Positions 17,034 through 24,555 of a DNA stretch of 64,000 nt are shown here, piece by piece. Under the pieces are notes generated by a model. The model did not search any database and was not told the origin of the DNA. It worked only from the letters and a program-made list of their open reading frames with translations. Position numbers and translations under genes: made by a program. The DNA is taken from contig CALRZN010000021.1 in the NCBI GenBank assembly GCA_943372645.1, positions 1-64,000 on the forward strand, in the 5' to 3' direction. Source of the stretch: VBWE01 sp943372645 (GTDB lineage: Bacteria > Bacteroidota > Bacteroidia > Palsa-965). Position 1 is the first letter of the stretch. Every line of letters begins with the position of its first letter.

Positions 17034-18194
17034 ATGTCAGGCACAATCAAAAACGTAGAATACGGACTCGATAAGATCTTCGAAGGCGCACAGGATTTCC
17101 TGCCGCTGCTCGGAACAGATTATGTAGAATTTTATGTAGGCAACGCCAAGCAGGCTGCGCACTACTACAAAACGGCGTTCGGCTTCCAGTCGCTGGCTTA
17201 TGCCGGACTCGAAACCGGGCAGCGTGACCGCACATCGTATGTGCTGATGCAGAATAAAATCCGCCTGGTGCTTACCACACCGCTTAACAGTGAATCGCCG
17301 ATCAACGACCATATCCGCAAACACGGCGACGGCGTAAAAGTAATCGCACTGTGGGTGGACGACGCCCGCAAATCGTTTGAAGAAACGGTGAAACGCGGTG
17401 CAAAACCGTTTATGGAACCGACCGTTGAAAAAGACGAACACGGCGAAGTAGTGCGTTCGGGCATTTACACGTACGGCGAAACGGTTCACATGTTTGTGGA
17501 ACGTAAAAACTACAAGGGTTTGTTTTTACCGGGTTTCCAGAAATGGGAATCGACCTACAATCCACCGGCAGCCGGCCTCAAATTCATTGACCACATGGTG
17601 GGCAACGTAGGCTGGGGCGAAATGAATACCTGGGTGAAATGGTACGAAGACGTGATGGGATTTGTAAACTTCCTTTCGTTCGACGACAAACAGATTCACA
17701 CCGAGTATTCGGCTCTCATGTCGAAAGTGATGAGCAACGGCAACGGGCGCATCAAGTTCCCGATTAACGAACCGGCCGAAGGCAAGAAAAAATCGCAGAT
17801 TGAAGAGTACCTTGATTTTTATGAAGGCTCCGGCGTGCAGCACATCGCGGTGGCAACCGATAACATTATTGAAACCGTAACGCAGCTGCGTGCAAACGGT
17901 GTAGAGTTCCTTTCCGCTCCGCCGCATGCGTATTACGATGAAGTACCGGCCCGTCTCGGCGAACACATGAAGGTTTTTAACGAAGACCTCGAAGTGCTTG
18001 AAAAACTGGCCATTCTTATTGATGCAGACGAAGAAGGGTACCTGCTGCAGATTTTCACCAAGCCGGTGGAAGACCGCCCGACGCTGTTTTTCGAAATCAT
18101 CCAGCGCATGGGTGCAAAAGGATTCGGCGCGGGTAACTTCAAAGCGCTTTTCGAATCGATTGAACGCGAACAGATGCGTCGCGGAACACTTTAA
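17034..18194 (+). CDS. hppD: 4-hydroxyphenylpyruvate dioxygenase
   Basis: HPPD (386 aa) converts 4-hydroxyphenylpyruvate to homogentisate, feeding the neighbouring hmgA. It is a two-VOC-domain non-heme iron(II) enzyme. The three iron ligands are visible: His in FIDHMVGN (near 185), His in SGVQHIAVATDNI (near 267) and Glu in FFEIIQRMGAKGFGAGNFKALFE split as FFEIIQ (near 352). The C-terminal gate helix with GFGAGNFKALFES is intact. The ATG at 17034 (MSGTIKNVEYG) gives the family N-terminus; the open frame upstream to 16980 lacks homology. A strong terminator follows at 18208-18243. The rest of the pathway (fahA, maiA) is not in this window. Confidence 0.95.
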   Translation: MSGTIKNVEYGLDKIFEGAQDFLPLLGTDYVEFYVGNAKQAAHYYKTAFGFQSLAYAGLETGQRDRTSYVLMQNKIRLVLTTPLNSESPINDHIRKHGDGVKVIALWVDDARKSFEETVKRGAKPFMEPTVEKDEHGEVVRSGIYTYGETVHMFVERKNYKGLFLPGFQKWESTYNPPAAGLKFIDHMVGNVGWGEMNTWVKWYEDVMGFVNFLSFDDKQIHTEYSALMSKVMSNGNGRIKFPINEPAEGKKKSQIEEYLDFYEGSGVQHIAVATDNIIETVTQLRANGVEFLSAPPHAYYDEVPARLGEHMKVFNEDLEVLEKLAILIDADEEGYLLQIFTKPVEDRPTLFFEIIQRMGAKGFGAGNFKALFESIEREQMRRGTL

Positions 18195-18207
18195 TAATTG
18201 AACACGG

Positions 18208-18243
18208 CGGGCGGAACGAACTGTTCCGCCCGTTTTATTTTTT
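18208..18243 (+). terminator. Terminator after hppD
   Basis: A perfect 10-bp stem CGGGCGGAAC/GTTCCGCCCG around GAACT (18208-18217 with 18223-18232) is followed by a T-rich tail (TTTTATTTTTT). It is 14 nt after the hppD stop and ends before the lipoprotein gene at 18250. Confidence 0.8.
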
Positions 18244-18249
18244 CGCACC

Positions 18250-18771
18250 ATGCGCCTACTCCCCTTTTTAGCGGTCCTGTTTTTTACAGCGTGCGGCACG
18301 GCCTCAACCTACAGCCGGGTTACGATCAATGAGCAGTATTCGCTTGAACTGCCGGCTGACATGGAACCGGCGAAGCTGAATGAAAATGCCTCGCTCGAAT
18401 ACCAGAACCTGCAGCGCGAGCTCTACGCCATTGTGATTGCCGAAGAAAAGAAAACGCTGAACGATTACGGGCTGGAATATGATCTCGAAAGTTACGCCCG
18501 CCAGGCCGCACGTTCCATTGACAGTTCGTACACCGGAAAACCGGGTCTGCAAATGATCGGCAAACTGAAAGCAGTGCATCTTTCACTGAAAGGAAAATAC
18601 AACAATGCGGGTTCCACACAAGACCTGCTGTACCGCCTCACCGTAATTGAAACACCAACCTGTTATTACCAGGTGCTGCTGTGGACGCTCGAGAAAAAAT
18701 ACGAAAGCAACCGTGCCGACATGGAGCATATTGAAAGTTCCTTTCTGGAAGTGGCTGCCGGAGCAAAATAA
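18250..18771 (+). CDS. Small lipoprotein of unknown function
   Basis: This gene encodes 173 aa. The N-terminus MRLLPFLAVLFFTACG is a short SPII signal with a clear lipobox (FFTAC). The mature domain is mixed alpha/beta with a pattern (YSLELPADMEP, LEYQNLQRELYAIVIAE, VIETPTCYYQVLLWTLE) that fits a 'PsbP/MOG1-like' stress-type fold, but this is only an impression from layout and not a family match. It lies just past the hppD terminator and 4 bp from the convergent WG-repeat lipoprotein gene. The 3' ends of the two genes nearly touch. Confidence 0.75.
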   Translation: MRLLPFLAVLFFTACGTASTYSRVTINEQYSLELPADMEPAKLNENASLEYQNLQRELYAIVIAEEKKTLNDYGLEYDLESYARQAARSIDSSYTGKPGLQMIGKLKAVHLSLKGKYNNAGSTQDLLYRLTVIETPTCYYQVLLWTLEKKYESNRADMEHIESSFLEVAAGAK

Positions 18772-18774
18772 TGT

Positions 18775-19713
18775 TCAGCAACCTTCCGGGCAATCGCTGT
18801 CGGGCAGGTTGCGGAGCTTCTTCCCGTTGCGGTCAATCTCAATACACTTCCCCTTCTGCGAAGTAATCGCTTTGCCGTTTTTAAAATCTGCCGCACGTTC
18901 AAATGGGCCTTTAAACAGCACTTTGCCGGTTGTATCAATTCCGAAAAAGTTGGTGTAATTCGGATCATGTGTAACGAACGCAATGCCTTCTGAAAACAGT
19001 GTTGCTGATTCAAAGCTGCAGGGAATAACCCGTTTACCGGCGCGGTTTACAAACCCGGTTTTATTGTCTTTCACCACAATTGCGAGGCCTTCACTGAAAA
19101 CGGAAAGCGAACTGTACTGCCGGAACAGCATTTCGTTTCCGCTGGTGTCGGTGTATGCAAAACCGCTGTCGCGGTACACAATTGCAAAACCTTCGCGGAA
19201 CATTTCGCCGCTTTCATATTTAAACGGGATGCGTACTTTTCCTTCCCGGTCAATGTATCCGACCTCTCCGTTTTTATTGCGGACCGGCGCACGGTTGTTG
19301 GTAAACCCGAGAAGCCGGCATTCCCCGCTGAGCTCGTTACATGCTTTAAGGAGTTCCGATTTCGTTTTGAATTTCCAGATACTGTTCGTATCAATAAATC
19401 CGTGCAGGCTTCCTTTAATCACCGGTGCAAGTCCGTCGCCAAATTCACCGGCTTCATCAAAAGTCGCAGGAATAATAACCTTGCCCGACGAATCGGCAAA
19501 TCCGAATTTTTGAATTTCCGCATCATAAAATACGATCGGGTAAACCGGATCTGTCAGCTGTTTTTCTTCAGGTAACGTGTCAGCAGCAGTTACCCCGGGA
19601 TCGTTGGACCCCACTGCAATGGTTTCCTGCACCGGTTTGTTCACAACCGCATCGCCGCCGCAGGCCGCAAACAGCAGGCACACGAGCGAAACCAGGAGTG
19701 TACGGAAATACAT
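18775..19713 (-). CDS. WG-repeat lipoprotein
   Basis: This gene encodes 312 aa, starting with an SPII signal and a clear lipobox (LLFAACGG). It then carries WG-type repeats of about 33-40 aa, with cores such as FGFADSSGKVIIPATFDEAGEFGDGLAPV, here split for length as FGFADSSGKV and GLAPV. Later copies include VGYIDREGKVRIPFKYE and TGFVNRAGKRVIPCSFESA. WG repeats form solenoids or propellers in surface-associated Bacteroidota proteins, where ligand or substrate is usually unknown. Its ATG overlaps the purD stop by one base (TAATG), so it is translationally coupled to purD. No functional link to purine synthesis is evident. Confidence 0.87.
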   Translation of the reverse strand: MYFRTLLVSLVCLLFAACGGDAVVNKPVQETIAVGSNDPGVTAADTLPEEKQLTDPVYPIVFYDAEIQKFGFADSSGKVIIPATFDEAGEFGDGLAPVIKGSLHGFIDTNSIWKFKTKSELLKACNELSGECRLLGFTNNRAPVRNKNGEVGYIDREGKVRIPFKYESGEMFREGFAIVYRDSGFAYTDTSGNEMLFRQYSSLSVFSEGLAIVVKDNKTGFVNRAGKRVIPCSFESATLFSEGIAFVTHDPNYTNFFGIDTTGKVLFKGPFERAADFKNGKAITSQKGKCIEIDRNGKKLRNLPDSDCPEGC

Positions 19714-21002
19714 TATGCGTTCACCAGTTTAAGCAGGTCCTGCCCGATATCGCTGCGGTAATAGGCGCCTTCAAACGAAACCTGTTTTGCAGCAGCAAAC
19801 GAACCGTCGAGCGCTTCAGCAATGGAGTTTCCGAGATTGGTAAATGCAAGTACACGGCCACCGCTGGTAACCACCTGCCCGTCTTTCAACGCGGTGCCGG
19901 CATGAAATACCTGTGCAGTTGTAGTTGCATCAAGTCCTGCAATCGGTTTTCCTTTAACGTAGTCGCCGGGATAACCGCCCGATACCATCATCACCGTGGT
20001 GGCGGTGCGCGGATCGAGCTGCAGGTTGAAAGCGGCCAGTTGTTTTTTGGCTACGGCATCAAACAACTCCACGAGATCGCTCATGATGCGCGGAACAACC
20101 ACTTCGGTTTCCGGATCGCCCATGCGGCAGTTGTATTCAATCACACGCGGTTCGCCGTTGCAGTTCATCAGTCCGATGAAAATAAAACCGACGTAAGGAA
20201 TATTATCTTTAATCAGTCCGTTAATCGTGGGTTTCACAATGCGTTCTTCCACTTTGGCAAGAAACGCTTCGTCGGCAAACGGAACAGGCGAAACAGCGCC
20301 CATGCCGCCGGTGTTGAGGCCGGTATCGCCCACACCGATGCGTTTATAATCTTTTGCGGCAGGTAAAATTTTATACGAAACACCGTCGGTAAGCACAAAC
20401 ACCGAAAGTTCGATGCCTTCCATAAATTCTTCAATCACCACTTTGCTGCTGGCATCACCGAATTTGGCATCGGCCAGCATGGCGGTCAGTTCGGCTTCGG
20501 CATCGGCAAGCGTATTCGGAATCACCACGCCTTTACCGGCTGCGAGTCCGTCGGCTTTGAGTACGTAGGGCGGACGAATGGTTTTCAGGAATGCGAGACC
20601 GTCGTGCAGCTGCGCTTTGGTAAACGTCTGGTACGCTGCGGTAGGCACACCGTGGCGGATCATAAACTGTTTTGAAAAATCCTTGCTGCCCTCAAGCTGC
20701 GCGCCCTGCTGCTGCGGACCGATAACCGGGATGTGTTTCAGTTCGTCATCGTGCAGAAAAAAATCATGAATGCCTTTCACCAGCGGATCTTCCGGACCTA
20801 CCACCACCATGTTGATGGCGTTGGCGAGTACAAACTGCCTGATCGCATTAAAATCGGTTGCGGACATGTTCACATTTGTTCCGCAGCTGGCGGTGCCGGC
20901 GTTACCGGGGGCGATAAACAGGTTGTTCAGTTTGCTGCTCTGGCGCATTTTCCAGGCAAACGCATGTTCGCGACCGCCTGATCCGAGAAGAAGAATATTC
21001 AT
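19713..21002 (-). CDS. purD: Phosphoribosylamine-glycine ligase
   Basis: PurD (429 aa, normal length) joins phosphoribosylamine and glycine with ATP in step two of purine biosynthesis. N-terminal start MNILLLGSGGREHAFAWKM is diagnostic. The ATP-grasp region shows YVLKADGLAAGKGVVIP and VVIEEFMEGIELSVFVLTDG, and NTGGMGAVSPVP with EYNCRMGDPETEVV gives the metal-binding and substrate blocks. It is the first gene of a two-gene unit: the WG-repeat lipoprotein overlaps its stop codon by one base. No other purine genes are in the window. Confidence 0.97.
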   Translation of the reverse strand: MNILLLGSGGREHAFAWKMRQSSKLNNLFIAPGNAGTASCGTNVNMSATDFNAIRQFVLANAINMVVVGPEDPLVKGIHDFFLHDDELKHIPVIGPQQQGAQLEGSKDFSKQFMIRHGVPTAAYQTFTKAQLHDGLAFLKTIRPPYVLKADGLAAGKGVVIPNTLADAEAELTAMLADAKFGDASSKVVIEEFMEGIELSVFVLTDGVSYKILPAAKDYKRIGVGDTGLNTGGMGAVSPVPFADEAFLAKVEERIVKPTINGLIKDNIPYVGFIFIGLMNCNGEPRVIEYNCRMGDPETEVVVPRIMSDLVELFDAVAKKQLAAFNLQLDPRTATTVMMVSGGYPGDYVKGKPIAGLDATTTAQVFHAGTALKDGQVVTSGGRVLAFTNLGNSIAEALDGSFAAAKQVSFEGAYYRSDIGQDLLKLVNA

Positions 21003-21140
21003 AGTGCTGGTGCTAAAAACCGCTGCAAAAGTACGAGCAAATGTTCAAAAACCGGCATCCGGCAGGCAATTCGCTGAAACGTATTATTTTTGCGGCAGTA
21101 TTAACCCATCCGGCATCAGCCGGATTAACCCGTTTACAAA

Positions 21141-21710
21141 ATGGAACCAACAAAAATATGGTTTACGTCCGACCATCATTTCGGACACAAAAACATCATT
21201 ACGTTTTCAAACCGCCCGTTTGCATCGGTTGACGAAATGAACGAAGAACTGATCCGGCGCTGGAATGAAAAAATCGGCAAGGACGATGACGTGTATCACC
21301 TCGGTGATTTTGCGCTGATGTCGGCCGGCAAAACACGGCAGCTGCTGGAACGCCTCAACGGAAAAATTCACCTCATTACCGGCAACCACGAAAGTGCGGC
21401 GCTGGAATGTGCTTCTTCATTTGTGTGGATCAAGGACTATTACGAACTCACTGTTCCCGATCCGGATGCGCACCAGGGCAAACGATTCATCGTGTTATTT
21501 CATTACGCGATGCGTGTGTGGAACGCCAGCCATTACGGCACATGGCAACTGTACGGCCATTCGCATGGCGAACTGCCCGATGATGAAACGATGCTTTCAT
21601 TTGATGTGGGCGTTGACTGCCATGATTATTACCCGCTTTCGTACGAAGACGTGAAAACAATCATGGCGCGCAAAAAATGGAAACCGCCGTTTGAAACGCG
21701 GAACGGGTAA
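21141..21710 (+). CDS. Calcineurin-like metallophosphoesterase
   Basis: This gene encodes 189 aa, all of it the metallophosphoesterase domain. Motifs are in order: FTSDHHFGH (residues 8-16, two metal ligands), GDFAL (metal-bridging Asp), GNHE (catalytic His), LFHYAMRVW and YGHSHG (late His ligands). The size and motif spacing match small phosphoesterases of phage and bacteria of unknown substrate. No signal peptide, so it is cytoplasmic. A TATTTTTG -7 box lies at 21085-21092. The AT-rich Abi island begins right after it. Confidence 0.9.
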   Translation: MEPTKIWFTSDHHFGHKNIITFSNRPFASVDEMNEELIRRWNEKIGKDDDVYHLGDFALMSAGKTRQLLERLNGKIHLITGNHESAALECASSFVWIKDYYELTVPDPDAHQGKRFIVLFHYAMRVWNASHYGTWQLYGHSHGELPDDETMLSFDVGVDCHDYYPLSYEDVKTIMARKKWKPPFETRNG

Positions 21711-21773
21711 GGATACTAAGAAATTCAAACTTATCACTACATTGAGCTTATCTATTCATTGATTTATAAATTA

Positions 21774-21806
21774 TTTATACAATCATGCGCTTTTAATGTA
21801 CTTTAG
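21774..21806 (+). promoter_or_regulatory. Weak candidate promoter for the structured RNA
   Basis: TTTA at 21774-21777 and TACTTTAG at 21799-21806 resemble the Bacteroidota -33 (TTTG) and -7 (TAnnTTTG) elements, each with one mismatch and a 21-nt spacer. If real, transcription would begin near 21813 and produce an RNA of about 195 nt ending at the T-run near 22008. Confidence 0.3.
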
Positions 21807-21866
21807 CATAAAATGTGCAAGATAAAGACATGGATTGCAAATTAAATTATTGTAACAACTATAACT

Positions 21867-22008
21867 CAAAATTTCGCAAACATTTGAATATCAAGCGGAT
21901 AAAATCCGTGCAACATGTTACACGGATTGAATATTTTTTTAATTTTGTACTCGACAATACTCGCCACGCTTTCCGTAAGATCAGCGCACCAGGGCGAGTT
22001 TATTTTTT
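21867..22008 (+). ncRNA. Candidate structured RNA upstream of the Abi gene (AbiF-RNA-like)
   Basis: The 308-bp gap before the Abi gene holds ordered pairing. An 8-bp perfect stem AATCCGTG/CACGGATT (21903-21910 with 21921-21928) has a 10-nt loop. A 7-bp perfect stem ACTCGCC/GGCGAGT (21959-21965 with 21993-21999) encloses a 4-bp inner stem CGCT/AGCG (21967-21970 with 21983-21986) and runs into TTATTTTTT, ending 10 nt before the ATG. A possible 7-bp long-range helix joins 21867-21873 with 21941-21947. TACTCG occurs twice (21948, 21958), and CGGAT at 21896-21900 could compete for pairing. I recall a published 'abiF RNA motif' in just this position; the match to it is inferred, not tested. 21711-21866 shows nothing else clear. 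Confidence 0.6.
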
Positions 22009-22018
22009 CCCCTAACTT

Positions 22019-22918
22019 ATGCATTATAGCAAACCTCCCTTATCGTTAGACGATCAGATAATCCACTTACAGGGTAAAGGATTGTCCATTCCAGATCTAC
22101 AAAGGGCAAAAAAATACCTTTCAAGTATTAGCTTTTACCGAATGAGTTCCTTTATGCGTCATTATCAGACAACAACAGGTACTTCTTCAAAAGTATTTGT
22201 TCCCGGGACAACATTTGATGACATACTCAATTTATATCTTTTTGACCGAGAGCTTCGTGTTCTTCTTTTTGATGCAATTGAACGGACAGAAGTTGCTTTT
22301 CGAACACAACTAATACATCAACTAAGTTGCCGACATGGTTCAAATTGGTATGAAAATAACACGCTTTTCGTTTCCCGAAAATCGTTCGATGGCGATTACG
22401 TCCGCGTTATTACAGATGTAAACAGAACAAGTGAGCAATTTGTTAGGCATTATAAAAACACCTATAGCAGCCCGCTCTTTCCTCCTGCATGGATGGCATT
22501 AGAAGTTGCAACATTGGGGCTTCTGTCAAGATTGTATAAAAATCTAAAAAGTTCGCCAGAGAAAAAAGCAATAGCAAAACACTTTAACCTTCACGACCCT
22601 ATTTTATTGGAAAGCTGGATGCAAACAATGGCCTATGTTCGTAATCATTGTGCCCATCATTCGAGAATCTGGGATAGAACATTTGTAATATCTCCGAAGT
22701 TGCCCAGAAATATTACAATTTTACAATTAACAGCCAGGCCAGTATATCATAATAAGTTATATCCGTTCCTATGCTGTCTGGCTCATTTACGAATGGCAAT
22801 AAATCCGAACACGCAATTCAGACAACGAGTAAAGGCCTTACTAAGAAAATATCCGAATACCCGATTACAAACAATGGGGTTTCCAGCAAACTGGGAGACA
22901 GAACCACTCTGGTTGTAG
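22019..22918 (+). CDS. Abi_2 (AbiD/AbiF) family HEPN protein, phage-defence candidate
   Basis: This gene encodes 299 aa of the Abi_2 type. The opening KPPLSLDDQIIHLQGKGL, then RAKKYLSSISFYRMSSF and VPGTTFDDILNLYLFDREL are family hallmarks. The HEPN RNase motif Rx4H is intact as R208-N-H-C-A-H213 in YVRNHCAHHSRIWDR. Family members cause abortive infection in lactococci; RNase action is inferred from the motif. The gene is far more AT-rich than its neighbours and uses AGA, ATA and TTA freely, which suggests recent transfer. It is preceded by a structured RNA candidate ending in a terminator-like T-run, so it may need read-through or form an RNA-protein pair. It converges with the next gene, ends separated by 2 bp. 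Confidence 0.9.
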   Translation: MHYSKPPLSLDDQIIHLQGKGLSIPDLQRAKKYLSSISFYRMSSFMRHYQTTTGTSSKVFVPGTTFDDILNLYLFDRELRVLLFDAIERTEVAFRTQLIHQLSCRHGSNWYENNTLFVSRKSFDGDYVRVITDVNRTSEQFVRHYKNTYSSPLFPPAWMALEVATLGLLSRLYKNLKSSPEKKAIAKHFNLHDPILLESWMQTMAYVRNHCAHHSRIWDRTFVISPKLPRNITILQLTARPVYHNKLYPFLCCLAHLRMAINPNTQFRQRVKALLRKYPNTRLQTMGFPANWETEPLWL

Positions 22919-22920
22919 TA

Positions 22921-24330
22921 TTACTCCCGCTCCTCGATTTTTTTCAGCAGCCACGCGAGGTCGGCCACCTGCCGGTTTTCGTCAACTGATTTTTTCACCG
23001 CCTGTATTTTGCGCCGCGATGTACCGGCACGAAACAGCTTGTGTGTAAACCGCACGAGGTTGAGGTAAATGGTACGCTGGTAATCCGACACTAATTTGTT
23101 ACGGCGCAGGAAAATGCGGAACGCGGAACTGTGGTAAAAAAACGTTTCCGTATCGTCCTGCTCAAAATAGATTTTGAGAATGATCACCCGCGAATCAAGC
23201 TGGTAATACAGGTCGGTAAACTCCACCTGCTGCAGCAACTGCAACGTCTGCGAATATTCGCCTTTGTGAAAATGCCAGAACGCGAGGTTGTAGATGTATG
23301 CGTTTTCGCGTTCGGGTAATTTGATAAACGAACGGTGGCGCTGGATAAATGCGTGTGCCCAGTCGAACTCCTGCTGCCGGAGGCTTATGGTTACAATGTT
23401 TTTGTAATCCCACTGCGATAGATGGCCTTCCGAAAGCAGCACCTTGTTTTCGAGCGTAACTTTAAAAATATCGAGCAGCGTTTTCTGGTAGGAAATATTC
23501 CCGGTGTTGATTTTTTTGATGCAGTAGTTCAGCACATACTGGTACATTTCGCGCAGCTCGGCCAGGGAAAAACGGTTGCCGTGCTGCAGCAGCAGTTCGC
23601 GCAGGTGCACAAAATGTTGTTCGTTTTCGCTTTCAAGCAGCGTCATCAGGATGTTGTAGTAGATGCGGATGACCGGTACATCCTCGTAACTGTTGTTGCG
23701 CAGGTGGTGCCTGATTTCGTCGAGCAGGAATACATTGTAATCAACCGCCAGCACATTGCGCACGTTAAAAATTTCGCAGCACAATTGCAGTTTGCGCGCG
23801 AGGTAAAACCGGTCGAGGTTATTCACCACCGTTTCGATGTTTGATTTCTCGTCGCGTTTTACGTTTGCCGGGGCGTGCGCCAGGTGAATAAATTCCTGCT
23901 CGTAGCTGTGAAAATAAAAATCGGCATCCTGTTGCGTTTCCTGTATTTCTTTTTTGCGGTGTTCCTGCACCAGCGCGTTGTAGGCTTTGTGTGCGCCGCG
24001 GCGGGCCAGTTCGCGGGCAAGGATATCGGCAGCAGCTGCATCCTGGCGTTTGAGTCCGCATATCTTTATAAACTCCTGCAGGCGTGTGCACAACTCCGTA
24101 AGCAGGTAGCGGAGCTTTTTATCGTCAAACGGTTGTTTGCCGAAACAGGTGCGGAATAATTTTTTGCGGTCCGGTTCATCACCTGTCTGCACAGCGGTTT
24201 GCAGCGCCTCATACAAACGAATCAGCCGTTCGTTTTCGGGCAACAGCGGGCTGCGCAGAAACGCATCAAACTGTTCCCGCTCTGCCGCATCGAGGCATTG
24301 AATCAAACCAAGGGCTTTGCTGTTCTGCAT
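22921..24330 (-). CDS. Helical-repeat protein of unknown function
   Basis: This gene encodes about 469 aa. It is almost fully alpha-helical, with no signal peptide or membrane helix. TPR-like pairs of helices are visible in the last third, for example NAYIYNLAFWHFHKGEYSQTLQLL (shown here as YNLAFWHFHKGEYSQTL). Charge and length resemble large cytoplasmic hypothetical proteins found widely in Bacteroidota; I cannot name it. Start is either 24351 or the ATG at 24330 (MQNSKALGLI); I chose the second because helices begin there. It converges on the Abi gene and marks the right border of the AT-rich island, with normal base composition. Upstream is an AT-rich gap with a possible TACGTTTG -7 box at 24496-24503 for the opposite gene. 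Confidence 0.75.
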   Translation of the reverse strand: MQNSKALGLIQCLDAAEREQFDAFLRSPLLPENERLIRLYEALQTAVQTGDEPDRKKLFRTCFGKQPFDDKKLRYLLTELCTRLQEFIKICGLKRQDAAAADILARELARRGAHKAYNALVQEHRKKEIQETQQDADFYFHSYEQEFIHLAHAPANVKRDEKSNIETVVNNLDRFYLARKLQLCCEIFNVRNVLAVDYNVFLLDEIRHHLRNNSYEDVPVIRIYYNILMTLLESENEQHFVHLRELLLQHGNRFSLAELREMYQYVLNYCIKKINTGNISYQKTLLDIFKVTLENKVLLSEGHLSQWDYKNIVTISLRQQEFDWAHAFIQRHRSFIKLPERENAYIYNLAFWHFHKGEYSQTLQLLQQVEFTDLYYQLDSRVIILKIYFEQDDTETFFYHSSAFRIFLRRNKLVSDYQRTIYLNLVRFTHKLFRAGTSRRKIQAVKKSVDENRQVADLAWLLKKIEERE

Positions 24331-24555
24331 TGTTTGTTCCGACAAATGCAAATAAATAACTTTTTTTGAAATTAAGCTATTTATTTGATTTACATTTATT
24401 TAAAATACATTTATGAGGTCATAAGATGTATGTGCTGGCATATAATTATCCGACAAATCTGTTTTTTTGTATTTTTTCCATCGGTTAATCCGCCCTACGT
24501 TTGTATCGTAAAATAATAGGCAAACACAACCAACTCATAAAAAAACGTGTCTCCC

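Noticed and set aside
17526..18299. 257-codon minus-strand frame opposite hppD
   Set aside because: hppD is certain on the plus strand, and this frame also runs through its terminator.
19713..21002. TAATG overlap of purD and the WG-repeat gene considered as a fusion or frameshift
   Set aside because: Both products are complete with their own family ends and signal peptide; this is ordinary translational coupling.
22771..22989. Small frame crossing the Abi gene end
   Set aside because: It overlaps the Abi 3' end in another frame and the opposite gene; no support.
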